A stretch of DNA of 64,000 nt from Georhizobium profundi. Its GTDB lineage: Bacteria; Pseudomonadota; Alphaproteobacteria; Rhizobiales; Rhizobiaceae. The stretch covers positions 3,806,001 to 3,870,000 of the forward strand of contig NZ_CP032509.1 of assembly GCF_003952725.1 (NCBI RefSeq), in the 5' to 3' direction. The notes beneath the pieces were generated by a model that was not told the DNA's origin, ran no database searches, and saw only the letters and a program-made list of their open reading frames with translations. A program made the translations under genes and the position numbers. The first letter of the stretch is position 1. Every line of letters begins with the position of its first letter. Positions 51,675 to 59,839 of the stretch are shown piece after piece.

Positions 51675-52007
51675 ATGGACAAGTCATCTGCACTCGTAGC
51701 ACTTGCGGCACTCGGCCAGGAAACGCGGCTCGATGTGTTTCGCCTTCTGGTACGCGCCGGCGCCGAGGGGCTGCCGGCCGGTGAAATCGCTGCGCGGCTT
51801 GGTGCGGTTCAAAACACCTTGTCTGCCCATCTCAAGATTCTCGACCATGCCGGGCTGGTGACGGCGGAACGCCAGGGGCGTTCGATCCTCTATCGTGCGG
51901 ATTTCACCGGCGTTCGCGATCTTCTGGCTTTCCTGATGGAGGACTGCTGTGCCGGATCGCCCGAACTCTGCCAGCCCGTCATCGAGGCCATCACCTGTCA
52001 TTGCTGA
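51675..52007 (+). CDS. arsR: ArsR-family arsenite-responsive repressor
   Basis: 110 residues, winged helix-turn-helix (LPAGEIAARLGAVQNTLSAH, LKILDHAGLVTAERQGRSIL) with a C-terminal cysteine group Cys91, Cys92 and Cys99 (EDCCAGSPELC) plus Cys108 and Cys110. The classic CVC site in the alpha-3 helix is absent, so arsenite is likely sensed at the C-terminal cysteines, as in the Acidithiobacillus-type ArsR. First gene of arsR-arsC-acr3. Confidence 0.85.
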   Translation: MDKSSALVALAALGQETRLDVFRLLVRAGAEGLPAGEIAARLGAVQNTLSAHLKILDHAGLVTAERQGRSILYRADFTGVRDLLAFLMEDCCAGSPELCQPVIEAITCHC

Positions 52008-52016
52008 GAGAGCGCC

Positions 52017-52538
52017 ATGACCCACCGCAGCTTTAACGTTCTTTTCCTTTGCACCGCCAATTCCGCCCGCTCGATACTCGCCGAAGCGATCCTCAACAGG
52101 ATCGGGAACGGGCGCTTCCGTGCCTTCTCAGCGGGATCGCAGCCGCGCGGAATGGTCCACCCCTACACCTTGTCGCTGCTGGAACACTCCGGCTTCGACA
52201 CTGGCTTTGCCCGCTCCAAGAGCTGGGAGGAGTTTGCGGCCTCGGATGCTCCCGTAATGGATTTCGTATTCACGGTCTGCGACAACGCCGCGAACGAGCA
52301 GTGTCCCGTCTGGCCGGGCCAGCCGATGACCGCGCACTGGGGCGTGCCGGATCCGGCGGCCGCGACCGGAACGGATGCGGAAAGACACCTCGCTTTTGCA
52401 GACGCCTTCCGCATGCTGTCCAATCGCATTTCGGTGTTCACGGCCCTGCCCTTCGCGTCGCTCGACCGCCTGTCAATTCAGCGGCAGATCGAGGCCATCG
52501 GGCGCACTTCCGCCGACGACGCGCTGCGCGCATCCTGA
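52017..52538 (+). CDS. arsC: Arsenate reductase, low-molecular-weight phosphatase family
   Basis: 173 residues. P-loop VLFLCTANSARSILAEAIL gives the C-X5-R signature with Cys12 and Arg18; GSQPRGMVHPYTLSLLEHSG and DPAAATGTDAERHLAFADAF are typical of the ArsC/ArsI-linked subgroup. A second conserved Cys in FTVCDNAANEQCPVWPG may form the redox pair. Reduces arsenate to arsenite for export by the next gene; 9 nt after arsR. Confidence 0.86.
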   Translation: MTHRSFNVLFLCTANSARSILAEAILNRIGNGRFRAFSAGSQPRGMVHPYTLSLLEHSGFDTGFARSKSWEEFAASDAPVMDFVFTVCDNAANEQCPVWPGQPMTAHWGVPDPAAATGTDAERHLAFADAFRMLSNRISVFTALPFASLDRLSIQRQIEAIGRTSADDALRAS

Positions 52539-52556
52539 CCGCCTGAAGGCTTGCCC

Positions 52557-53636
52557 ATGTCCATCAATACCCCTGCCGCGACGCCGGCTCCGACCGGCAT
52601 CGGGCCGTTCGAGAAATGGCTTTCAGTCTGGGTCGGTGCCGCCATCCTCGCCGGGCTGCTGCTCGGCAATCTCGTTCCTGGACTTTTCCAGCGCCTGGCG
52701 GCGTTCGAATACGCCTCGGTCAACCTCGTGGTGGCCGTGCTGATCTGGGCGATGGTCTACCCGATGATGGTGGGCGTCGACTTCAAGAGTCTGCGCCAGG
52801 TCGGCGCCAAACCGAAGGGCCTCGTGGTGACGATCGTCGTCAACTGGCTCGTGAAGCCATTCACGATGGCAGCGCTCGGCGTTCTTTTCTTTGAGTATGT
52901 CTTCGCCGACCTAATCGCGCCGACCGATGCCGAGCAATATCTGGCCGGTCTGATCCTGCTCGGGGCAGCGCCGTGCACGGCCATGGTGTTCGTCTGGAGC
53001 CAGATGACCCGCGGCGACCCGAACTACACGCTCGTCCAGGTCTCGGTGAACGATGTCATCATGGTGTTCGCATTCGCCCCGATCGTCGCGATGCTGCTCG
53101 GTGTCACCGATCTCGTCGTGCCATGGATGACGCTGCTGCTCTCGGTCGGACTTTATATCGTCATCCCGCTGCTAGCCGGCGCGTTGACGCGCATGAAGCT
53201 TGGCCAGGGCACGCGAAGCAAGCTAGAGGAAGACGCAGCCGTTGCCCGCTTCAGTGCCCGCGTGAAACCGGCATCCGTCTTCGGGTTGCTGGTCACCGTC
53301 GTGCTGCTGTTCGGCTTCCAGGCAGAAGTCATTCTCGATCAGCCGCTGGTGATCCTTCTCATCGCCGTGCCGCTTCTCATCCAGTCCTACGGCATCTTCT
53401 TCGCCGCCTATTTCGCGGCACGGGCGTGGCGCCTGCCCTTCACCATCGCGGCTCCCTGCGCACTGATCGGCACCTCGAATTTCTTCGAACTCGCCGTTGC
53501 CGTCGCCATCAGCCTCTTCGGGCTGGGCTCGGGCGCCGCGCTTGCGACCGTGGTCGGCGTGCTCGTTGAGGTACCGGTGATGCTTTCGCTGGTCGCTTTC
53601 GCAAACCGCACGAAGCACTGGTTCCCGGCCGACTGA
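52557..53636 (+). CDS. acr3: ACR3-family arsenite efflux permease
   Basis: 359 residues with ten hydrophobic helices, inner membrane. Family signatures [20 protein letters not shown] near 65, the essential Cys in [20 protein letters not shown] near 140, and [20 protein letters not shown] near 300. Start at 52557 ([12 protein letters not shown]) with GAAGG upstream; a TTG 6 nt earlier is possible. Last gene of the ars operon, 18 nt after arsC. Confidence 0.9.
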   Translation: MSINTPAATPAPTGIGPFEKWLSVWVGAAILAGLLLGNLVPGLFQRLAAFEYASVNLVVAVLIWAMVYPMMVGVDFKSLRQVGAKPKGLVVTIVVNWLVKPFTMAALGVLFFEYVFADLIAPTDAEQYLAGLILLGAAPCTAMVFVWSQMTRGDPNYTLVQVSVNDVIMVFAFAPIVAMLLGVTDLVVPWMTLLLSVGLYIVIPLLAGALTRMKLGQGTRSKLEEDAAVARFSARVKPASVFGLLVTVVLLFGFQAEVILDQPLVILLIAVPLLIQSYGIFFAAYFAARAWRLPFTIAAPCALIGTSNFFELAVAVAISLFGLGSGAALATVVGVLVEVPVMLSLVAFANRTKHWFPAD

Positions 53637-53657
53637 ACGGTCCTCTTCCGGGGAGCT

Positions 53658-55244
53658 TTAGCGAACCCCGCTCGCCCTGCCGCCGGTTGCCGGACCGACA
53701 TTGGGATCGGCGCCCGCAACCATATCGCCAGCACCCCCTTCCGACGCGGAGATCAGCAACGGCGCGTCGTCTTCCGCCTGCGTCGCGGTGACGGCGCGAC
53801 ACAGTGCGGGTGTGTTGAGCAGGCCCCAGCCGAAGACGGCGTCGCGGCCAGGATCACCGAGATCATCGGCGCTCGCTTCCAAATGATCCGCGATCATCGC
53901 CGCATCCATAGTGGGATCGATGGCCTTGGCGAGCGCGATCGCGGCCGTCACGAATGGCGCGGCGAAGGAGGTGCCTGTCTTCGGTCGGGCGCCTGAAATC
54001 GACGCAGCCGTCCATATCTCCACGCCAGGTGCGGCGATATCGATGTGGTCGCCCTGCCCCGCGCGTCGGTAGGGTCGCCGGCTGCGATCGACGGCTGTCA
54101 CGGCGATTACATTCTCATAGGCTGCAGGATAGGCCGGTGGCGCACTCGGCCCATCGTTGCCCGCCGCTGCCACCAGGATGATTCCGTTTTCAGCAATGGC
54201 TGCAACGGTGCGCTCGAGCAGTTCGTTCGCCGGACCGGCGAGACTGAGATTGAGGACGGCGATCTCTTCGCGTGCGACCCGGTCGATGGCGCGCACGAGA
54301 TCGTAGACGGTCGCCCTCGTATCGGCGCCTGCCGTCTGGAATGCATCGACCGCAACCAGGTCGGCGCCGGGAAGAAGGCCGGACGTGCGCTCTTGCTTCG
54401 ATCCGACGAGAAGCGCTGCAACGGCGGTGCCGTGTTTCAGATCGGAGGTCTCCTCGGCCTGGCCGACACGATCGAGGACCGTGACAGAGCCGGCGGAGAA
54501 TGCTTCATGGTCCGGGTTGATCCCGGTGTCGATCAGTCCGATCCGTGCCGGTACCACGCACGCGTCCTCGGTCGCCGCAAAGTGCCAGTCGATGAGCTCG
54601 GTCGCCGGGCAGTTCATGCCTTCGCAGTCTTCGAGCGGGCGGGCCTCGGGCCGGTAATAATGGTTGAAATCCACCGCCGATGTGGCGTTGAGGCCGACGA
54701 CGGTGGCACGCGCATCGTCCAGCGACACGCCGTCCGGCGCAACGAGACGCACGAGTTCCCCACCGAGCAGTTCGATCAGCACCCGCTCGTCAACGGCAAA
54801 GCCCTGGGCCTCGAGTGCCGCCACGTCATCATCGTCCAGGCCGAGTGCCGTCAGTTCGCGTTCGGCACGGTCCGGCAAGGGTGCCGGCTGCGGTGCTGCC
54901 CGGCGGGCCTGCCTCGGCGGCGGCGATCCCTGATCGAACAGAGAGCGCAGCGTGCGCAATGGTCGCCGAATGAACTCGGGTGCCTGGCCGCTGCCGCCGC
55001 GAAACTGCCGGCTTTCGCCATCGCCGCCCGACCGTCCACCGCCGCTTGAGCCAGCACCACCGCCGCCACCGCCGTCATCGTCCCCGCCATCGTCACCGTC
55101 ATCGCCTTCCTGAGCGAAAGCGGGAGCGGATGCGTGAACGAGGGCTGCGCCGGCAACCAGCGCGCCCGTGCCGACAGAGGCATTTGGCATGGCGGCTGTA
55201 ACGGCCAGACCGCAAGCGGCAATGAACCTGACGATGCTGATCAC
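53658..55244 (-). CDS. Secreted subtilisin-like serine protease (S8 family)
   Basis: 528 residues. Signal peptide (about 1-45, ending APAFAQ), an Asp/Gly low-complexity linker (46-75), a prodomain-like region (about 120-200) and an S8 catalytic domain: Asp239 (IGLIDTGIN), His271 (LKHGTAVA), oxyanion Asn363 (AAAGNDGPS), Ser426 (KTGTSFAAPF). Ends in a short tail without a membrane anchor. Divergent from an ECF sigma/anti-sigma pair over 179 nt, suggesting control by that sigma factor. Substrate unknown. Confidence 0.86.
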   Translation of the reverse strand: MISIVRFIAACGLAVTAAMPNASVGTGALVAGAALVHASAPAFAQEGDDGDDGGDDDGGGGGGAGSSGGGRSGGDGESRQFRGGSGQAPEFIRRPLRTLRSLFDQGSPPPRQARRAAPQPAPLPDRAERELTALGLDDDDVAALEAQGFAVDERVLIELLGGELVRLVAPDGVSLDDARATVVGLNATSAVDFNHYYRPEARPLEDCEGMNCPATELIDWHFAATEDACVVPARIGLIDTGINPDHEAFSAGSVTVLDRVGQAEETSDLKHGTAVAALLVGSKQERTSGLLPGADLVAVDAFQTAGADTRATVYDLVRAIDRVAREEIAVLNLSLAGPANELLERTVAAIAENGIILVAAAGNDGPSAPPAYPAAYENVIAVTAVDRSRRPYRRAGQGDHIDIAAPGVEIWTAASISGARPKTGTSFAAPFVTAAIALAKAIDPTMDAAMIADHLEASADDLGDPGRDAVFGWGLLNTPALCRAVTATQAEDDAPLLISASEGGAGDMVAGADPNVGPATGGRASGVR

Positions 55245-55364
55245 AATCGAAAATCTCCGTTCGATGCGCTAATTGGCGTGGTTCATTCGGGCGGCAAGTT
55301 GATCTGCTTTTTATGCTTGCGTGACGCGAATTTCAGTTGCTGCTTTCAAAACCATATGCTGCAT

Positions 55365-55389
55365 AACGGCCGCGGCGCCCACTTATTCC
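55365..55389 (-). promoter_or_regulatory. Candidate ECF-sigma promoter of the S8 protease gene
   Basis: On the minus strand GGAAT (55389-55385), a 16-nt spacer and CGTT (55368-55365) resemble the alphaproteobacterial GGAAC-N16-CGTT ECF promoter, with one mismatch. It points toward the protease gene, leaving a leader of about 110 nt. It lies in the same gap as the sigma gene's own promoter, which I could not locate. Confidence 0.35.
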
Positions 55390-55423
55390 AGCTCCATCAT
55401 GAACTTTTCAGGATCGATAACGC

Positions 55424-55969
55424 GTGACGGATGCGAAAGATGATATCGGGCGACAGCTCATCGGCTTCCTGCCCAATATGCGCCGGTTCGGCTATACGCT
55501 GACGCGCAACCAGGACACAGCAGACGACCTTGTGCAGGCCGCATGCGAGAAAGCGCTCGCCAACGCATCCGGCTTCACGCCAGGCACACGGTTCGATTCA
55601 TGGGTGTTCCGCATCATGCGCAATCTCAGGATCGATCAGATCCGGAAGGGCAAGTCAGCCGGACAGGCCGAAGAGATCGACACGCAGATCGATCTCGTTG
55701 GCACGGACGGCGTGCGGGAAGCGCATGCACGCATGGATCTCGGCGACGTGTCGCGCGCCATCGCTGCGCTGCCTGACGACCAGCGCGAAATTCTGCTGCT
55801 CGTCTGCGCCGAAGACATGTCCTACAAGGAAGTGTCGGAGCTCCTCGGCATTCCGATCGGCACCGTGATGAGCCGGCTGGCACGAGCGCGCAAGAAACTT
55901 GTCGAGGGCGGTGGAATAAACGCCGACGCCCGACGTTCTCAGCCTGAAGAGGACGGGCATGGATCATGA
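55424..55969 (+). CDS. ECF-family RNA polymerase sigma factor
   Basis: 181 residues from a GTG start (MTDAKDDIGRQLIGFLPNMR). Sigma region 2 has GYTLTRNQDTADDLVQAACE and FDSWVFRIMRNLRIDQIRKG; region 4 has LPDDQREILLLVCAEDMSYK and IPIGTVMSRLARARKKL. No region 1 or 3, as expected for ECF sigma. The stop overlaps the anti-sigma start by ATGA, which gives tight stoichiometry. Confidence 0.87.
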   Translation: MTDAKDDIGRQLIGFLPNMRRFGYTLTRNQDTADDLVQAACEKALANASGFTPGTRFDSWVFRIMRNLRIDQIRKGKSAGQAEEIDTQIDLVGTDGVREAHARMDLGDVSRAIAALPDDQREILLLVCAEDMSYKEVSELLGIPIGTVMSRLARARKKLVEGGGINADARRSQPEEDGHGS

Positions 55970-56733
55970 CGACACACGATTTCAGCGACGAGACATTGAT
56001 GGCCTTCGCCGATGGCGAACTTGACGACGCCGAAATGGAGCGCGTCGAAGCTGCCATGAACGACGATCCGGCGCTTGCCGAGCGCGTTGCGCTCTTCATG
56101 GAAGCGCGCGAACTGGCCGAGGGCGTGTTTGCAAGCCAAGTCGCTCAGCCCGTGCCGCCATCGCTGCAGGGGGCAGTCGAGCGGATGATTGCCTCACCTG
56201 CTGCACCGGCGACCGTCCTGCCCTTCCGAGAGAAGGGTCGGGTCCCTGCAGCAGCCAACGAAAACCGGCGTGGCTTTGCGCGGTTTGCCATGGCTGCCGC
56301 CGCATCCGTCGCCATCGTCGCTGCCGGTCTTGCCGGCTACATGGCCGGCCAGGGCTCGGCGCCTGCCGGTTCCGCACAGGTCGCATTGATCGACGTTCCG
56401 GGGCTTGATGACGCGCTGCTGACGACGGCATCGGGCGACACGACCGAAATCGCGGGCGCCGGCACGCTGACGGCCGTCTCGACCTTCACAGATGGCGCAG
56501 ACCGTGTCTGCCGCGAGTTCGAACTGGCTTCCGAGCAGGCATTCGTCGGCATCGCATGTCGCGCGACCGATAACTGGCAGCTCACCTTCGCCATGGGAAC
56601 CGGCTCGGCCGACGGAACCGGCTATCAGCCGGCCTCCTCGCTCGACACGCTCGATGCCTACCTGACGGGCATCGAGGCCGGTGCGCCGCTTTCGCTCGAA
56701 GACGAAGCGGCGGCGCTCGCGGCTTTGCGCTGA
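55966..56733 (+). CDS. Membrane-anchored anti-sigma factor
   Basis: 255 residues. N-terminal sigma-binding domain (FSDETLMAFADGELDDAEME, RVEAAMNDDPALAERVALF), one transmembrane helix (about 102-123; AMAAAASVAIVAAGLAGYMA) and a periplasmic domain (about 125-255) with two cysteines (VCREF and GIACRATD). No zinc HxxxCxxC motif, so not a ZAS type. Controls the overlapping ECF sigma factor. Confidence 0.82.
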   Translation: MTTHDFSDETLMAFADGELDDAEMERVEAAMNDDPALAERVALFMEARELAEGVFASQVAQPVPPSLQGAVERMIASPAAPATVLPFREKGRVPAAANENRRGFARFAMAAAASVAIVAAGLAGYMAGQGSAPAGSAQVALIDVPGLDDALLTTASGDTTEIAGAGTLTAVSTFTDGADRVCREFELASEQAFVGIACRATDNWQLTFAMGTGSADGTGYQPASSLDTLDAYLTGIEAGAPLSLEDEAAALAALR

Positions 56734-56736
56734 AGT

Positions 56737-57549
56737 TCAGCTCTTGCGCGCAATGACCAGATGGCCGGGCACGGGCGTGCCCTGCTCGTGGCGCACGACG
56801 ATCGGCTCGGCCAGCAGCCGATCGAAGCCATTCGCGGTGAGCAGGCGATCGATGTAGCTGAGCGGATGAGCGAAACGCTGATGCGGACCGACGGTAAAAT
56901 CGGCTCCGCCAAAGGCCTCATCCGGCAGTGTCTCGCTGGAAAACGCGAGCAGGCCGGCAGTCGTCGTATGCTTCGCAATGCCTGAGAAGAAGCTTTCGAG
57001 CTTGCCCATATAGGGCAGCACGTCCGCAGCCACGACGAGATCGAAAGGCAGTGCTTCGCTCTCCTCGAGAAAAAGGCCGATCTCGGCGACATAAAGCTCG
57101 TCATAGACTTCGCGCTCGTCGGCGATCTCGATCATGCGTTCCGAGAGATCGACACCCACGGCATGGTCGACACTGTCGTAGAGGGCTTCGCCGACGAGGC
57201 CCGTGCCGCAGCCGAGGTCGAGCAGGCGGGCCGCACCGTCGGGCAGGAACGCCGGAAGTGCGTCGCCCAGCATCATCGGGACGGAATAGCCGAGCTGGTC
57301 GACGAGCACGCTGTCGAACACTTCCGCATGCTGGTCGAACAGGGTCATGACGTAGGCATCGGGCGCCTTGTCCGGCGCGGGCGCAAGGCCCATGGAAGCA
57401 AGCCGTACGGCAGCGCCTCCGTGATCATCGGGATCGAGCTCCAGCGCGCGCCGATAGAAGACTGCGGCCTCCTCGCGACGACCGGCCTTTTCAAGGTCCA
57501 GCCCGCGATTATAGGCCTCGGCCAGTGCATCCTCGTCGAAATCGCTCAT
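56737..57549 (-). CDS. SAM-dependent methyltransferase with N-terminal TPR
   Basis: 270 residues. A TPR-like helical pair (GLDLEKAGRREEAAVFYRRA near 16-35) precedes a class I methyltransferase: motif I LLDLGCGTGLVGEAL near 110, AVGVDLSERMIEIA and FDLVVAADVLPYMGKLESFF. Relatives include the TPR methyltransferases annotated as trans-aconitate or contactin-associated types; the substrate cannot be deduced. Convergent 4 nt from the anti-sigma gene. Confidence 0.78.
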   Translation of the reverse strand: MSDFDEDALAEAYNRGLDLEKAGRREEAAVFYRRALELDPDDHGGAAVRLASMGLAPAPDKAPDAYVMTLFDQHAEVFDSVLVDQLGYSVPMMLGDALPAFLPDGAARLLDLGCGTGLVGEALYDSVDHAVGVDLSERMIEIADEREVYDELYVAEIGLFLEESEALPFDLVVAADVLPYMGKLESFFSGIAKHTTTAGLLAFSSETLPDEAFGGADFTVGPHQRFAHPLSYIDRLLTANGFDRLLAEPIVVRHEQGTPVPGHLVIARKS

Positions 57550-57648
57550 CGCTTCAAACATCCCATCGGCTGATGACGGCGCTGGCCGCCTTTTCTCGCG
57601 CGGTCCTATCGGCAGGAACGCCGTGCGGCAAGGGTGCTGGGACGGCGA

Positions 57649-58143
57649 TCAGGCGTGACAGGGTTTTCGCCCGCCGGTAAATTCCGGCTTGATGTCGATC
57701 AGCGGCGTGCCATCGACGCAGTCCAGCCCCCGCACCGTCAGCGTCGCGCCACCGATCCTGATCAGCCGAACGATAGAGAGCGCGATCGGGTTGGGGCGGA
57801 CCGGCGAACGCAGCGCGAAGGTGCCAGCGAGTCCGCCATCGTGCTTGGGGTTCTGGACCAAAAGGTCGCGCCGCGCCTGGTCCATCCAGTAGAGCACGGC
57901 GATGTGTTCATAGGCATCCACGCCTCTCAGAGCGTCGACAAAGCGGGCGTCGAGCTCGATCGTACAGACGGGTCCCTGCTCCGGATCGCCCCTGCGCGGG
58001 CACTCCGCCCGCGTCTGGAACGGCGTGTGGATGCGACCGATGAAATAGACAGAGGCGTCAAACTGATCCGGCATCATCCCCTGGATCTCGCCTTCACGAA
58101 TGCCGTCGTGTTTTTTGGAAGCCTCTGTCATGTCACTCATCAC
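57649..58143 (-). CDS. trmO: tRNA-Thr m6t6A37 methyltransferase TrmO (TsaA family)
   Basis: 164 residues. TrmO/TsaA signatures: VYFIGRIHTPFQTRAECPRR near 32, EHIAVLYWMDQARRDLLVQN, RSPVRPNPIALSIVRLIRIG near 110 and LDCVDGTPLIDIKPEF near 140. Methylates N6 of threonylcarbamoyl-adenosine in tRNA-Thr. Shorter than E. coli YaeB, without its C-terminal domain, as usual for this subfamily. Start overlaps the stop of the upstream membrane-protein gene. Confidence 0.82.
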   Translation of the reverse strand: MMSDMTEASKKHDGIREGEIQGMMPDQFDASVYFIGRIHTPFQTRAECPRRGDPEQGPVCTIELDARFVDALRGVDAYEHIAVLYWMDQARRDLLVQNPKHDGGLAGTFALRSPVRPNPIALSIVRLIRIGGATLTVRGLDCVDGTPLIDIKPEFTGGRKPCHA

Positions 58144-58631
58144 GCCAATATCAGAAAGATGAAAAATATCGGCCAGACGAAGACGAATATCAGCGGTATG
58201 TACGCTGCACGGACGGGAGATAGATCCCTTTTTCTGATCGGCTCGTTCAAGCCTTTCGGATGCGGATAGAAACTAATCTCCTTTGCATCCGCGAGATCGA
58301 CACTCTTCATATCCCACAGCTTGCCGAGCGCGTCTAAATTATCTCTTGCTTGACCAAGCATCCTGTAACAAGCCAACCCCACGTAGACGCCGGTCAAAGG
58401 AATTAGAATAAAAGACACATAAAATATCGCGTCTCGCAGACCGGGACTTGTTGAGTACTTTGCCTGCAGTATCAATCCGAGTGTAGCGAATAAAAATGCT
58501 TGCATGGTGATAAGCCAGATAATTCGCTGATTATACAGCTCGTTCTCAGATCTGATCTGTTCTCGAACTTTGTCATAAAAAATCTCGATGGCGGCTTTCT
58601 TTTCAACCGATACAGACTCGACGATCGCCAT
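58140..58631 (-). CDS. Three-helix membrane protein of unknown function, lower GC than neighbours
   Basis: 163 residues. N-terminal charged helix (VEKKAAIEIFYDKVREQIRS), two hydrophobic helices (about 39-58 and 68-92), a cytosolic stretch (RMLGQARDNLDALGKLWDMK) with a basic segment before a third C-terminal helix (YIPLIFVFVWPIFFIFLILA). No family recognised with confidence. GGGGAG before the start; stop overlaps trmO. Codon use and base content are clearly more A/T-rich than surrounding genes, suggesting acquisition by transfer. Confidence 0.65.
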   Translation of the reverse strand: MAIVESVSVEKKAAIEIFYDKVREQIRSENELYNQRIIWLITMQAFLFATLGLILQAKYSTSPGLRDAIFYVSFILIPLTGVYVGLACYRMLGQARDNLDALGKLWDMKSVDLADAKEISFYPHPKGLNEPIRKRDLSPVRAAYIPLIFVFVWPIFFIFLILA

Positions 58632-58689
58632 TCACCACTCCCCAGCCAGTTGACACACTATTGTGCAGCTGGCGGAGCAATAAATCCAC

Positions 58690-59754
58690 TCATTCCGCCG
58701 CGCCGAGACGTTCGATGGCATCGAAGAGTTCGGCGCCGAGACGTGTCGAGGCGCCGGCTGCCACCACCATCTGAGGCAAAATCATCCATTCCAGTGACCA
58801 TGCGGCGCCGGAGCGTTCCTGTTCGTGGACGAGTGCGTGGTGGATGCCCGAGAGCTGGGTGGCGTTGAACCGGGCGAGCGCCACAAGTGTTTCGGCGCGC
58901 ACCGGGTTCTGCTTGTGCGGCATGGCGGAGGAGCCGCCACCGCCCGTCATGGCGATTTCGCCGATTTCGTTCTGGGCCATCAGTGCGATGTCCTGGCCGA
59001 TCTTGCCGAGTGCGCCGGAAATCAGCGACAGCCAGTTGGCGAAACGGGCGATGGAATCACGCTGCGTGTGCCAGTTCGTCTGCGGCACGTCGAGATCCAG
59101 CAGGAAACCGATGCGCGCCGCGACGCCGGCGGCGTCGTCGCCAAGCTTTTCCAGCGTGCCAGCGGCTCCACCGAACTGCAACTGCAGAAGTTCCGGACCG
59201 ATGTCTTCCAGTTCGTCCAGCGCGCGCGACAGTGGCATCATCCAGGCGCGCAGCCGTGCGCCCACCGGGATGGGCATCGCCGCCTGCATGCGGGTGCGGC
59301 CGATCAGATGGTTGTGGCCGAAGCGCTCGTCGAGGTCCTGCAGGGCAGCGATCAGGTTTTCCAGTCGCGCCGCCAGCATGGGAAGCACCATCTTGAGCCT
59401 AAGGACGAGGCTCGTATCGATTACGTCCTGGCTGGTCGCGCCGAAATGCAGATGCGCCGCGTGGGGCTCCGGCACGGTCTTGCGTAATTCGCGGATGAGT
59501 TCGGGCACGATGAGCCCGTCGCGGGCGACGCCCTCGCGCAGCGCATCGAAATCCGGCGCGAAGTCCTCGCAGGCTTTTGCAATGGCAGCGGCGGCTTCCG
59601 GAGCGATCAAGCCTTCATGGGCCTCCGCTTCCGCCAGCGCCATTTCGAAGGTCAGCATGGTGGAGATTTCAGCTTCCAGCCGAAAATGGGCGGCGAGCGC
59701 GTCGTCCCCGAAATGTGCGGCGAGCACGGGGTGCTCAAAAAGCGACAGCGACAT
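58690..59754 (-). CDS. pcaB: 3-carboxy-cis,cis-muconate cycloisomerase
   Basis: 354 residues, fumarase/aspartase superfamily. Converts 3-carboxymuconate (from protocatechuate 3,4-dioxygenase) to 4-carboxymuconolactone. Signature GGGGSSAMPHKQNPVRAETL near 265; HLHFGATSQDVIDTSLVLRL near 95 and NHLIGRTRMQAAMPIPVGAR near 150. The length of 354 is that of rhizobial PcaB, shorter than the pseudomonad form. Last gene of the pca run; 85 nt with a hairpin separate it from pcaF. Confidence 0.88.
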   Translation of the reverse strand: MSLSLFEHPVLAAHFGDDALAAHFRLEAEISTMLTFEMALAEAEAHEGLIAPEAAAAIAKACEDFAPDFDALREGVARDGLIVPELIRELRKTVPEPHAAHLHFGATSQDVIDTSLVLRLKMVLPMLAARLENLIAALQDLDERFGHNHLIGRTRMQAAMPIPVGARLRAWMMPLSRALDELEDIGPELLQLQFGGAAGTLEKLGDDAAGVAARIGFLLDLDVPQTNWHTQRDSIARFANWLSLISGALGKIGQDIALMAQNEIGEIAMTGGGGSSAMPHKQNPVRAETLVALARFNATQLSGIHHALVHEQERSGAAWSLEWMILPQMVVAAGASTRLGAELFDAIERLGAAE

Positions 59755-59794
59755 CGATACCTCCCGGCAGTCAAGATGGCCGCCTTATAACGCC

Positions 59795-59822
59795 AAAGGG
59801 CCGGCGATGACACCGGCCCTTT
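59795..59822 (-). other. Perfect 10-bp stem-loop between pcaF and pcaB
   Basis: AAAGGGCCGG pairs with CCGGCCCTTT around an 8-nt loop. In the minus direction it is followed by GGCG rather than U, so full termination is doubtful; it may cause partial termination or stabilise the pcaHGIJF message ahead of pcaB. Confidence 0.5.
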
Positions 59823-59839
59823 GAGCTAAGTTCGATGGC

